Assembly (NCBI GenBank): GCA_029241985.1
Contig: JAQWUU010000029.1
Span: 1-64,000 of the forward strand
From: Aquiluna sp.
GTDB taxonomy: Bacteria > Actinomycetota > Actinomycetes > Actinomycetales > Microbacteriaceae
Length of the DNA: 64,000 nucleotides
Direction: 5' to 3'
The notes under the pieces were generated by a model. That model was not told the origin of the DNA and ran no database searches. It saw nothing but the letters and a program-made list of their open reading frames with translations. Shown here piece by piece: positions 1-8,900 of this stretch; position 1 is the first letter of the stretch; each line of letters starts with the position of its first letter. Position numbers and translations under genes: made by a program.

Positions 1-219
1 CGCACTCTTCAAATGGTCCTCGAGCAAGTCGGTTTTCCTCGGTTAGAAGTAACGGGTAATTATCAATGCATTCCTGGCTGGCATCCGCCGACCAAGAAAA
101 ACAAGTATCCGCATCAGATAGACACATCTCGAATGGCAAATTCGCCGCACTCTCCTCGGACACGGTTCCACAGGAAACAAGCAACATGGACCCAGCAACC
201 AGCAACGAGATTGAAGTAA
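1..219 (+). CDS. Possible 3' end of an unidentified gene, truncated by the window edge
   Basis: The first forward frame is open from base 1 to a TAA at 217-219 with no need for a start inside the window. Its first 28 or so residues (RTLQMVLEQVGFPRLEV...) resemble the end of a Rossmann-type methyltransferase, where a final helix, Gly-Phe and a beta strand are common. The remaining residues are rich in Pro, Lys, Arg and Gln and look less protein-like. An overlapping forward frame, open at about 60-257, has a more natural composition, so a frameshifted or decayed gene end is possible. No function is assigned. Confidence 0.25.
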   Translation, partial: RTLQMVLEQVGFPRLEVTGNYQCIPGWHPPTKKNKYPHQIDTSRMANSPHSPRTRFHRKQATWTQQPATRLK

Positions 220-466
220 ATACCGGTCTTTTAGTCGACAATGAGGTCCATTCTTAGGGGGTAGTCGAACTGTACCACTGTGCGAACGACCAGCCTGAAT
301 CTTGCCGCCTAGCAGCCTGGTTGAAGCTAGAGAGCTGTCGGAGGCATATTTTCTTTCATGAAAATGCAATCAGCTCGGCCTGATCTTTATTCGAATGCAC
401 TGCTTTGTGAATTGGCAGGCTCAAAATCCTCCAGTCCAAATTTATTGGCTCTGTTAGGTTCATGGC
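220..466. other. Gene-poor stretch before the cupin gene
   Basis: No reading frame here has a convincing start, ribosome-binding site or recognisable protein. The minus-strand frame at 43-369 is rich in Cys, Arg and Leu in the manner of a chance frame. The only functional signal I see is the cupin promoter at the right end (455-460). Confidence 0.4.
455..460 (+). promoter_or_regulatory. -10 element of a predicted leaderless promoter for the cupin gene
   Basis: TAGGTT, preceded by TGT (extended -10 form), ends 6 nt before the ATG at 467 with no Shine-Dalgarno between them. This spacing places the transcription start at or next to the A of the ATG. The same geometry recurs at several other genes in the window. 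No good -35 is visible. Confidence 0.5.
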
Positions 467-895
467 ATGAGTAATTTCAGCGTCACCAACATAGGGCCCT
501 TATCTAGCTGGAGAGACTACTTTGGCGGGTTTGTTGAAGCCACCAATAAGCAGGGCCGAAGGGTTGTGGACCATGAACTCGATAGCAAAATCATCGGGTT
601 TACTGCCACGGCATACGAACCTGGTGAAGAAGCGGGCTACTGGCATAGCCACAGTGAACTCGAGGAGATCTACATCTTCCTTGAAGGAGAGGGGCAGATG
701 GGGCTGGATGACCAGGTTGTGGATGTCCAAGCTGGGACGGTGGTTCATGTTGGAATTGGTGTCATGAGGACCTGGAGATGCAAGCCAGAAAGCAATGGCC
801 AGTTGCGTTGGTTATGTATTCGAGCAGGTTTAGGTGAACTAGAGGCTATTCCTTCGGATGCTCACCCAATACGTGACATTCCAATGCCCTGGTAG
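467..895 (+). CDS. Small single-domain cupin protein
   Basis: A 142-residue protein with one cupin barrel. Cupin motif 1 is seen at residues 58-76, with metal-ligand candidates His60, His62 and Glu66/67. Motif 2 begins at Gly90, but the usual histidine position is occupied by Met100, so the standard 3-His/1-Glu metal site is incomplete. No signal peptide or membrane segment is visible, so it should be cytoplasmic. It may bind a small carboxylated or sugar ligand; the substrate cannot be told from sequence. The ATG is supported by a TANNNT hexamer 6 nt upstream. It stands alone and converges on the ABC-F gene with a 32-bp gap. Confidence 0.85.
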   Translation: MSNFSVTNIGPLSSWRDYFGGFVEATNKQGRRVVDHELDSKIIGFTATAYEPGEEAGYWHSHSELEEIYIFLEGEGQMGLDDQVVDVQAGTVVHVGIGVMRTWRCKPESNGQLRWLCIRAGLGELEAIPSDAHPIRDIPMPW

Positions 896-927
896 TCAGC
901 GGTCAGTTTTTCTCTTGTCGATTCGGC

Positions 928-2526
928 TTATGAAAGCGAAATCAGCTCTGCGTAGCCTTCGTTCCAGTGATCTTCGTCGCCGTCTGGCAGAATCAAAACT
1001 CTTTCCGGGTTCAATGCCTCAACGGCTCCTACGTCGTGGGACACCAACACCACGGCACCCTTGAAGCTCGCCAGGGCCCCAAGAATCTCTTCTCGACTAG
1101 CAGGGTCTAAGTTGTTCGTGGGCTCGTCCAGAAGCAAAACGTTTGCGCTGGAAACCACCAGAGAGGCTAGCGCCAGTCTGGTCTTTTCACCTCCTGATAA
1201 GACTCCTGCAGGCTTTGAAACATCGTCACCCGTGAACAAAAATGATCCGAGCACTTTTCTTGCATCTGTGTCTGGTAATCCAGGGGCAGCATCCTGCATG
1301 TTTTGCAGCACTGTTTTCTTGACGTCTAGCGTTTCGTGCTCCTGAGCGAAGTAGCCAACCTTGAGCCCATGGCCTGGAATAAGTTCTCCCGTGTCGGCTG
1401 CTTCTACGCCAGCCAAAATCTTAAGAAGTGTGGTTTTACCAGCACCGTTGAGTCCGATTATGACCACTCTGGAGCCGCGGTCAATTGCAAGATCCACCGC
1501 TGTAAAGATTTCAAGGGATCCATAGCTCTTGCTCAGGTTTTCTGCCATCAGTGGGGTTTTGCCACACGCAGCGGGGTCAGGGAATTTGATCTTTGCAACC
1601 CTCTCGACTTCGCGAACGTCATCGAGGTTTGATAGCAGTGACTCCGCTCTTCTGACCATCTGCTTGGCGGCTACTGCCTTGCTGGCCTTAGCACCAAATT
1701 TGGCAGCCTGAAGCTGGAGAGTGCTGGCCTTTTTCTGCGCGATTGAGCGCTCTTTTTTGCGGCGCTCCTCGTCTGTTTCACGGGCTTTTTTATATTGATT
1801 CCAGCCCATGTTGTAAATGTCGATGACTGTTCTGTTGGCATCAAGGTAGAAAACTCTGTTAACTGTTTCTTCGACGAGGGCCACATCGTGGCTGATGATT
1901 ATGAGCCCGCCTTTATAAGACTTTAAAAATTCTCGAAGCCAAACAACTGAGTCAGCATCCAAGTGGTTTGTCGGTTCGTCCAAAATCATGGTCTGAGCGC
2001 TGCTAAATAGGATCCTTGCTAGCTCAATTCTTCTGCGCTGGCCACCGGAAAGCGTCTTGAGTGGTTGATCCAAGATTGCGCCTTTGAGCCCTAAGTTTCC
2101 GGCAATTGCGCTGGCTTCAGCCTCGGCTGCATAGCCGCCGGCTGCCTGGAAGCGCTCTTCAAATTTTGCATATGCATCCATAGCTGCTGAAGCAATTGCC
2201 GAATTCTCGTTTCCCATTTCAAGCCCAGCTTTATTCATGCCCTCGAGACTGCTTCCAAGGTTTCTGGCGTTCAAGATGCGAGTTCTCGCAAGCTGCTCGG
2301 GGTCTCCGGTTCTGGGATCCTGGGGGAGGTAACCGATCTCACCGTGGGTATCGACAGCGCCTTGAGATGGCTGGCCGTCTCCCGCAAGAATTTTTGTGAG
2401 GGTGGTTTTTCCGGCGCCGTTTCTTCCAACGAGTCCTACCTTGTCGCCCTTGTCTACGCGGAAGTTCACCCCGTGCATCAAAACCCTAGGGCCAATGCGA
2501 ATCTCAAGGTCGCGCACGCCAATCAT
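928..2526 (-). CDS. ABC-F family ATPase (ribosome-associated type)
   Basis: A 532-residue protein with two ABC ATPase domains in tandem and no transmembrane segments, the ABC-F architecture. The first Walker A is GRNGAGKTT at residues 34-42 and the second is GLNGAGKTT near residue 358. Each domain has an LSGGQ-type signature (LSGGQRRR, LSGGEKTR) and a Walker B followed by the ABC-F hallmark DEPTNHLD or DEPTNNLD. A charged linker of about 80 residues joins the domains, as expected for the interdomain arm that enters the ribosomal E site. Family members act on translating ribosomes, in stall relief or antibiotic protection; the subfamily is not resolved here. A GGAG lies about 9 nt before the ATG. 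Confidence 0.93.
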   Translation of the reverse strand: MIGVRDLEIRIGPRVLMHGVNFRVDKGDKVGLVGRNGAGKTTLTKILAGDGQPSQGAVDTHGEIGYLPQDPRTGDPEQLARTRILNARNLGSSLEGMNKAGLEMGNENSAIASAAMDAYAKFEERFQAAGGYAAEAEASAIAGNLGLKGAILDQPLKTLSGGQRRRIELARILFSSAQTMILDEPTNHLDADSVVWLREFLKSYKGGLIIISHDVALVEETVNRVFYLDANRTVIDIYNMGWNQYKKARETDEERRKKERSIAQKKASTLQLQAAKFGAKASKAVAAKQMVRRAESLLSNLDDVREVERVAKIKFPDPAACGKTPLMAENLSKSYGSLEIFTAVDLAIDRGSRVVIIGLNGAGKTTLLKILAGVEAADTGELIPGHGLKVGYFAQEHETLDVKKTVLQNMQDAAPGLPDTDARKVLGSFLFTGDDVSKPAGVLSGGEKTRLALASLVVSSANVLLLDEPTNNLDPASREEILGALASFKGAVVLVSHDVGAVEALNPERVLILPDGDEDHWNEGYAELISLS

Positions 2527-2667
2527 CTAAAAAATCTCCAAAGGGTTGTTGCCGGAAGTTCTCGGCCGACGTATGCCTAAAGTCTAGCTTGTGACCTAGA
2601 ACATAGGCTACGAAACAACTCGAGGACACCAATGGCGAGTCCCTCGAAATACCCTTGGGTTGGCCGA

Positions 2668-2673
2668 TAGAAT
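2668..2673 (+). promoter_or_regulatory. -10 element of a predicted leaderless promoter for the phosphatidyltransferase gene
   Basis: TAGAAT ends 6 nt before the ATG at 2680. No purine-rich ribosome-binding site precedes that ATG, so the mRNA probably begins at the start codon. A second and third in-frame ATG follow within 10 bases (2686, 2689), but the promoter spacing favours 2680. Confidence 0.5.
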
Positions 2674-2679
2674 CTGGCT

Positions 2680-3246
2680 ATGGGCATGATGCAAGAACTT
2701 CGAACGGTTCCGAACATGCTGAGCATCCTGAGGCTTTTGCTTGTTCCATTATTTTTGGTGCTGATCTTGAACGGTCACTTTGCATGGAGCTTTGCGGTAA
2801 TAGCCCTAGCGAGTGCAACAGATTGGCTTGATGGTCAGATCGCCAGAAGGTTCAATCAAATGACCAGACTTGGTCAGGTGCTGGACCCTGCAGCAGACAG
2901 GCTGTTTATTTTTGCGACTTTAATCGGGCTGACCATTAATGGCAACATCCCACTTTGGTTTGCAATTGTCGTCGCCTCCAGAGACCTGATGCTACTGGCT
3001 GTTTATCCCATACTTGCAACCCATGGCTATGGCCCGTTACCGGTTCACTTCCTCGGCAAAGCGGGTACTTTCTCATTGCTTTATGCGCTGCCTTTACTGC
3101 TGTTGGCCGACATCTGGCCGGCTGCCGACTTTATTGTCTTGCCGCTTGCTTGGGGCTTCGCCTACTGGGGAATAGGTCTGTATTGGATCGCTGGACTTCT
3201 TTATGTGAAGCAAGTTCAAGAACTTGTGTTTCCACGCAGTAAATAA
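2680..3246 (+). CDS. CDP-alcohol phosphatidyltransferase (PgsA-like)
   Basis: A 188-residue membrane enzyme that displaces CMP from a CDP-linked lipid with an alcohol acceptor. The CDP-alcohol phosphatidyltransferase signature D-x2-D-G-x2-A-R-x8-G-x3-D-x3-D is complete: Asp48, Asp51, Gly52, Ala55, Arg56, Gly65, Asp69 and Asp73. Five or six hydrophobic segments follow or flank it. Phosphatidylglycerophosphate synthase and cardiolipin synthase share this fold, and actinobacteria usually carry several paralogues, so the exact product is not fixed. The gene lies 34 bp upstream of garA in the same orientation. Confidence 0.88.
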   Translation: MGMMQELRTVPNMLSILRLLLVPLFLVLILNGHFAWSFAVIALASATDWLDGQIARRFNQMTRLGQVLDPAADRLFIFATLIGLTINGNIPLWFAIVVASRDLMLLAVYPILATHGYGPLPVHFLGKAGTFSLLYALPLLLLADIWPAADFIVLPLAWGFAYWGIGLYWIAGLLYVKQVQELVFPRSK

Positions 3247-3280
3247 TCCTCTAAAGTGGAGTATCTAGGGGAGGCGTAAA

Positions 3281-3700
3281 TTGTCCAAGGAAGCCAATGG
3301 AAACGACGAGACAGCTCGTTTTTCTGACGACCTTGTTGCGAAGTCCAAGCCTGTTTTATCAGATGACGAAGCTATAGCTGTCGACTCTCTTCCCGCCTTT
3401 TCAGCGCTCTTGATTTCACACCGAGGACCAGGCGCAGGTTCTAGATTTTTACTGGACCAGGACGTAACCATAGCTGGGCGCCATCCCGATGCTGATGTCT
3501 TCTTAGACGATGTGACGGTGTCCAGAAAGCACGTCAAACTCGAGCGCCGAGCAGGGAAGTTTTTTCTAGATGATTTGGGTTCGATGAACGGAACTTACCT
3601 GGACGGCTCAAGAGTTGATTCTGCTGAGCTTGCAACAGGCTCTGAGCTCATGATTGGTAAGTTCCGACTTACTTTTTACGCTTCAAAGAAAGAAGCGTGA
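3281..3700 (+). CDS. garA: FHA-domain signalling protein, GarA/OdhI type
   Basis: A 139-residue protein with a disordered N-terminus and a C-terminal FHA domain. FHA phosphothreonine-binding residues are visible: Gly67-Arg68, Ser81, His84 and Asn103-Gly104. In mycobacteria and corynebacteria this protein is phosphorylated on an N-terminal ETT motif by PknB/PknG and then stops inhibiting 2-oxoglutarate dehydrogenase. Here a single E-T pair (Glu10-Thr11, in DETARF) occupies the comparable place, so one phosphorylation site is plausible. The TTG start has a good ribosome-binding site (GGGGAGGCG). The next gene overlaps by 4 bp, and garA-ftsR is the standard actinobacterial order. Confidence 0.87.
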   Translation: MSKEANGNDETARFSDDLVAKSKPVLSDDEAIAVDSLPAFSALLISHRGPGAGSRFLLDQDVTIAGRHPDADVFLDDVTVSRKHVKLERRAGKFFLDDLGSMNGTYLDGSRVDSAELATGSELMIGKFRLTFYASKKEA

Positions 3701-4383
3701 GAATGGAAAACGCGCTAAGTCGGATCCAAGATCACCGCAAGCTCTACACAATCGGGCAGGTGTTGGCAGTACTAAAGTCAGATTTTGGAGATTTGAGTCC
3801 ATCTAAGCTTCGTTTTCTAGAGGACCAAGGTCTTGTCACTCCAGATCGGACCGAAGCGGGCTATCGAAAGTTTTCAGAGTCTCAGATTGAACGACTCCGA
3901 ATCATCTTGACTCTCCAAAGAGACCAGTATCTGCCGTTGAAGGTCATTCGTGAACACTTGGATGAACTTGACGCTGGTCGTCAGCCATTGCTCCCGACGG
4001 CTAACCCAGCATCCTTGCGAAAGGGTCAGAGGTTTTCAACGGCACAGCTGAAGATTGAAACAGGTCTTTCAGACTTGGGCTTTAAAGAAGGTGCAGATTT
4101 GGGGCTTTTCGGTCCTCAGCCGCACTCCTCGCATGAGGTTGAGATTGCTTTTGCGCTGGTCGGGCTTGAAGAATTTGGAATACATGCTCGTCATCTTCGA
4201 GGGCTGAAATCCGCTGCAGAGCGCGAAATTGGAATTATCACCGGTGTAACAGAGCCAATTCTGAGAAGAAAAGCACCCGACAGCGCAGCCAAAGCGGGCC
4301 ATGTTTCTCGGGAGATTGCCGAACGGTTCGGCGCTATTCGGTCACATTTGATTTTAGAAACCATCGAAGAGATCGAGGGTTAG
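3697..4383 (+). CDS. ftsR: MerR-family regulator, FtsR type
   Basis: A 228-residue protein with an N-terminal MerR helix-turn-helix and wing at about residues 14-80 (the stretch after IGQVLAVLKSDF) and a longer effector or dimerisation region. Its position directly behind garA matches Rv1828/cg1631. In Corynebacterium glutamicum that protein (FtsR) activates ftsZ expression, and ftsZ is present 27 kb away in this window. The GTG start overlaps the garA stop by 4 bp (GTGA), which implies translational coupling; an ATG two codons later (3703) is an alternative. The symbol rests on synteny plus the MerR domain. Confidence 0.82.
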   Translation: MRMENALSRIQDHRKLYTIGQVLAVLKSDFGDLSPSKLRFLEDQGLVTPDRTEAGYRKFSESQIERLRIILTLQRDQYLPLKVIREHLDELDAGRQPLLPTANPASLRKGQRFSTAQLKIETGLSDLGFKEGADLGLFGPQPHSSHEVEIAFALVGLEEFGIHARHLRGLKSAAEREIGIITGVTEPILRRKAPDSAAKAGHVSREIAERFGAIRSHLILETIEEIEG

Positions 4384-4438
4384 GTGCGACACGCCCGAGA
4401 CGCTGCAGCAACCTTAAACCTGAACTTGAAGGCAGACT

Positions 4439-4463
4439 TATACTCCTGTGAAGTTTTAGGAGT
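4439..4463 (+). promoter_or_regulatory. Promoter and ribosome-binding site for the second MerR gene
   Basis: TATACT at 4439-4444 is a near-consensus -10. An AGGAG at 4459-4463 lies 5 nt before the GTG start at 4469, so this transcript has a short leader of about 18 nt. The -35 region is weak. The promoter separates this MerR gene from ftsR. Confidence 0.45.
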
Positions 4464-4468
4464 CACTC

Positions 4469-4981
4469 GTGGAGTTTGAATCAAGCGTGCTGTTTACCGA
4501 TGGTCTGCCAAATAAAGACATTGGTTACCGTGGCGCATCTGCTGCAGCTGCGGCTGGAATTACTTATCGTCAGCTCGATTACTGGGACCGCACAGGACTG
4601 GCCGTTCCATCAATTCAAGGAGCTACTGGATCTGGGTCTCAGCGACTCTATTCTTTTAGGGACATTCTCGTTCTAAAGCTAGTCAAGCGACTGCTTGACA
4701 CCGGGGTTTCTCTCCAGCAGATCAGGATCGCTGTTGAACAGCTATCCGCTGCAGGAATTTCAGATCTTTCAAATACGACATTAATGTCAGATGGAGCCAG
4801 GGTTTACCTCTGCACCTCACAGGATGAGGTCATTGACTTGCTCGGCCAAGGCCAGGGAGTGTTTGGAATTGCCATTGGAAGAGTGCTTCGAGAAGTAGAA
4901 GCGACTCTTGTTGACTTTGCAGCCGAAGAAGCCGCCGTTCACGACGAACTAGCTGCAAGGCGTGCTCGTAAAGTTTCTTAG
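4469..4981 (+). CDS. MerR-family regulator, ResR/McdR (Rv1830) type
   Basis: A 170-residue protein with an N-terminal MerR winged helix: the helix-turn-helix lies at about residues 24-45 and a QRLYSF wing follows. A coiled-coil dimerisation region and a C-terminal tail come after. In mycobacteria the fourth gene of the Rv1827-1830 block is a MerR regulator (ResR/McdR) tied to growth and division control, and this gene has the same relative place. The Rv1829-type bifunctional nuclease (DUF151) that normally separates the two MerR genes is missing: only 85 bp lie between them. Its stop overlaps the convergent parA stop by 4 bp (TTAG). Confidence 0.83.
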   Translation: MEFESSVLFTDGLPNKDIGYRGASAAAAAGITYRQLDYWDRTGLAVPSIQGATGSGSQRLYSFRDILVLKLVKRLLDTGVSLQQIRIAVEQLSAAGISDLSNTTLMSDGARVYLCTSQDEVIDLLGQGQGVFGIAIGRVLREVEATLVDFAAEEAAVHDELAARRARKVS

Positions 4982-5913
4982 CGCCTACTAAACCAGCGCC
5001 TTTTCTTGCGTGACCTTCTGGTTTCTGGTTCCGTCACGACTGGACCAGCTTCAGGGCTCATTACTGCGGCAAGCGGGCTTGATTGGCCCCTCATTGTGCG
5101 GCCAACTATATTTACTCGATCCCGCTTGGGAGCCTCACGTTCAAAATCTGCCATAACCCCGGCGAGCAACCAGTCAAACCCTTTGGCAACCTCTGCGGCT
5201 CCGTCTGCTGGCCAAGAATGAATAGGCCTCGCGGCACCGGTTGACTGTTGAACTACAGCTCGTTCTTCGAAATAGGGCTGGAGGAGGAGGTCACCGAACA
5301 TCTCTCGAAGTTCATTGATTCGGTATTCGTGTTCGTGAGACTGTTGCCTCAGCCTGTTCACCACGAAACCGTAAAGACTGAGCCTGGGTGAAAGCTTTGC
5401 GCTAATCTCTGTGATTGCGCGACGTGCCCTATCTGCTGCAATTACGGAATAGAGAGCTGGCTCGGTCACTAAAATCACTCGGTCACTGGCGACCCAGGCT
5501 GTCCTGGTTAGCGCGTTGATCGAGGGGGGAGTGTCAATAATCACCAGCTCGTACTCGTCCTCAATCATCGCCAAAATTTCTTCAAGCTTCCAGACATCGG
5601 AGACAGTTGGTGCCGGGTTGTCAAGCAGTAATGAGCGAGGGCTGCCGACGAGCACGTCCATCTTTGATGTCCGAGACCAAGGGGAGGAAACTAGCGCTCT
5701 TCGAAGAATTGGCAATTTTGGGCTTTGTAACACTTCGGCGATTGATGCAGTCTGATCAGCTGGAGCTGCCAGTCCACTGGTCGCATCACACTGCGGGTCA
5801 AGATCTATAACTAGGGTGTTGATCCCCTTGTTGAGCGCAGCGGAAGCCAAACCTAGGGCTACTGTCGTCTTTCCAACGCCACCTTTTAGTGAACTCACGC
5901 TAAGTACATGCAC
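4978..5913 (-). CDS. Orphan ParA/Soj-family ATPase
   Basis: A 311-residue P-loop ATPase. The deviant Walker A KGGVGKTT (Lys10-Thr17) lies at the very N-terminus, Walker A' is VIDLDPQ, and Walker B is LVIIDTPPS. No ParB-like gene is adjacent. In corynebacteria a ParB-less ParA (PldP) influences division-site placement, which would suit a gene beside garA-ftsR-resR, but that link is an inference. The frame is open upstream to 6099. I chose the GTG at 5913 because the protein then begins directly before the P-loop, as in the family, and because TACCCT sits 6 nt upstream in the leaderless arrangement. The C-terminus is Arg/Lys-rich. Confidence 0.85.
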   Translation of the reverse strand: MHVLSVSSLKGGVGKTTVALGLASAALNKGINTLVIDLDPQCDATSGLAAPADQTASIAEVLQSPKLPILRRALVSSPWSRTSKMDVLVGSPRSLLLDNPAPTVSDVWKLEEILAMIEDEYELVIIDTPPSINALTRTAWVASDRVILVTEPALYSVIAADRARRAITEISAKLSPRLSLYGFVVNRLRQQSHEHEYRINELREMFGDLLLQPYFEERAVVQQSTGAARPIHSWPADGAAEVAKGFDWLLAGVMADFEREAPKRDRVNIVGRTMRGQSSPLAAVMSPEAGPVVTEPETRRSRKKRRWFSRR

Positions 5914-5919
5914 GGGAAT

Positions 5920-5925
5920 AGGGTA
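5920..5925 (-). promoter_or_regulatory. -10 element of a predicted leaderless promoter for the orphan parA
   Basis: On the minus strand TACCCT ends 6 nt before the GTG at 5913. No ribosome-binding site lies between. The element sits in the 63-bp divergent gap to pyruvate carboxylase. Confidence 0.4.
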
Positions 5926-5976
5926 CCTTTTTATTGGGCGCACACCTGTTGCGCCACTTCGGTTCAGTGAGGTTTG

Positions 5977-8900
5977 ATGTTTAAAAAGATTTTGGTAGCC
6001 AACCGCGGTGAAATCGCAGTCAGAGCTTTTCGCGCGGCATTCGAGATCGGAGCTAGGACAGTAGCGGTATTCCCTTATGAGGACCGAAATTCTGTTCACC
6101 GGCTAAAAGCCGATGAAGCTTACGAAATCAATGCCGAGGGCTCGCCTGTGCGCGCCTATCTTTCAGTTTCTGAAATGATTCGGGTTGCCAAGGAGTGCGG
6201 CGCTGACGCTATCTATCCCGGTTATGGCTTCCTCAGTGAAAATCCCGATTTGGCCCGAGAGGCCGTGAAGGCCGGAATTGCCTTTGTCGGCCCAGCACCT
6301 GAAATTCTTGAACTTGCAGGCGACAAGGTGAACGCAAAGGCCGCCGCAATCAGGGCAGGGGTGCCAGTTCTGGCCTCCACCGAGTCTTCGGATGACCCTG
6401 GTGTTCTTATCCCACAGGCCCAGGAAATTGGCTTTCCGATTTTTGTAAAGGCAGTCGCTGGAGGCGGCGGCCGGGGGATGCGCAAGGTTGATCAAGAAGC
6501 GGATCTCCCAGAAGCACTCAACCAGGCAATGAGTGAAGCCGAAAGTGCTTTTGGAGATGCCAGGGTGTTTTTAGAGCAGGCAGTTATTCGTCCTCGTCAC
6601 ATTGAAGTTCAGATTCTGGCTGATAATCACGGCAACATTGTCCATTTGCACGAAAGAGACTGCTCAATCCAGCGCAGAAACCAAAAAGTGATTGAGATTG
6701 CGCCGGCTCCGTTACTTGACGATGAGCTTCGTCAGCAACTTTTTGTTGATGCAGTGGCTTTTGCCAAGGAGATTGGCTACCAAAATGCGGGCACTGTCGA
6801 GTTTCTTATCGAAACCTCCGGGCCCAACACTGGCAAGCACGTGTTTATTGAGATGAACCCCAGAATCCAGGTGGAGCACACCGTCACGGAAGAGGTTACC
6901 GATGTCGACCTTGTTCAGTCTCAGCTGAGGATCGCTGCCGGAGCGACACTTGAAGAAATAGGCCTGCGCCAAGAAAACATCAAGCCTCATGGCTTTGCGA
7001 TTCAGTGCAGAATCACCACAGAGGACCCTGCAGCTGGATTTAGGCCTGACACCGGAAGAATCACTACCTACCGTTCACCGGGAGGCGCTGGCATTCGCCT
7101 GGACGGCGGAACAGTTACCACCGGCGCTGAGGTGTCACCGCATTTTGATTCACTCCTTGTGAAGCTAATTACGAAGGGCCGGGATTTTCACTCAGCCGTG
7201 GAGCGAGGAAAGAGAGCTCTTGCCGAGTTTCGTATTCGTGGGGTGGCAACAAACATCAATTTTCTGCAAGCAGTGTTGGATGATGAAACCTTTGCATCGG
7301 GGGAGTTGTCCACTCACTTCATCGATGAGCGGCCTGAACTTTTGCGAGCCAGAGTTTCGCAAGATCGAGGCACCAAGGTGCTGCAATGGCTGGCAGAGGT
7401 CACCGTCAATAAGCCATACGGCGAACGCGACGGCAAGTTGGACCCCCAGCTGAAGCTTCCCGAAATAGACCTAGAGGCTCCAGCCCCCAGTGGATCCAGA
7501 CAAAGACTGCAAGAGCTTGGCCCGACTGGGTTTGCATCTTGGATGCGTGAGCAAACTGCTCTTTTGGTAACAGACACAACTTTTAGAGATGCACATCAGT
7601 CATTGCTCGCCACCAGAGTCAGGGGTCGCGATTTGGTGACGGCCGCTCCATACGTTGCAAGAATGACACCGGAGTTACTGTCGGTTGAGGCATGGGGCGG
7701 TGCAACCTATGACGTTGCCCTCAGGTTCTTGGGCGAGGACCCGTGGACTCGGCTGGCAAAATTGCGCGAAGAGATGCCAAATGTTTGCATTCAAATGCTT
7801 CTTCGAGGCAGAAACACCGTTGGTTACACGCCATATCCTGTCGAGGTCACCGAAGCATTCATAAAGGAGGCAGCCGAAACTGGCGTCGATATCTTTAGAA
7901 TCTTCGATGCCCTGAATGATGTTGAGCAGATGACTCCGGCAATCGAAGCAGTCCGAACACACACCTCTGCCATTGCCGAGGTCGGAATCTGCTTCACTGG
8001 AAACTTCTTGGATCCCAAGGAAGACCTCTACACGCTCGATTACTACCTGGATCTGGCACAGCAAATGGTTGACGCCGGGGCGCACGTGCTTGCAATTAAA
8101 GACATGGCTGGTCTATTGAGACCGCGGGCAGCCAGAGAGCTCGTAACGGCATTGCGCGACCGCTTTGACCTTCCAGTTCACTTACACACACACGACACCG
8201 CTGGAGGTCAGCTAGCTACGCTGTTGGCAGCTGCTGAGGCAGGTGTTGACGCCGTTGATGTGGCAAGTGCACCCATGGCTGGAACGACCAGTCAGCCATC
8301 ATTTAGCTCGTTGGTGGCTTCCTTGCTGAACACCGAACGTGACACTGGAATCTCATTGGAGGCAGTTACTAACTTGGAGCCCTATTGGGAGAGTGTTCGC
8401 AAGGTTTACTCTCCCTTTGAGTCTGGCCTCCTAGGACCTACCGGGCGCGTTTACACACACGAAATTCCAGGCGGGCAGTTGTCGAATCTGAGACAGCAGG
8501 CAATAGCGCTTGGGCTTGCCGACAGGTTTGAGCTGGTCGAAGACATGTATGCAGCGGCCAACAAAATCCTAGGTAGGCCACCGAAGGTTACGCCGTCTTC
8601 GAAGGTTGTTGGCGATCTCGCACTGCACCTGGTTGCCGTTGATGCTGACCCAGCTGAATTCGAAGAAAACCCGCAGAATTATGACATTCCTGATTCCGTG
8701 GTCGGCTTCATGGCTGGTGAGCTTGGAGATCTTCCCGGAGGCTGGCCGGAGCCATTTAGAACCAAGGTCTTGAAGGGGAAGACTCCAAAAATTGAGGTGA
8801 AACCACTTTCTGCTGAAGAGCTTGCAGCTCTGGGAAGTCAGGACCACTCCCTAATCAGGGCAACACTCAACATGCTGCTGTTCCCAGCCCCGACTAAAGA

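Noticed and set aside
43-369. Minus-strand 108-codon frame at the left edge
   Set aside because: Composition is rich in Cys, Arg and Leu, there is no ribosome-binding site or promoter, and no family is recognisable.
5914-6099. N-terminal extension of the orphan ParA to 6099
   Set aside because: It would overlap pyc by over 120 bp, lacks a ribosome-binding site, and places about 62 non-conserved residues before the P-loop.
7675-8085. Minus-strand 136-codon frame inside pyruvate carboxylase
   Set aside because: It is fully antisense to a conserved carboxyltransferase region and its length is explained by codon bias of the real gene.
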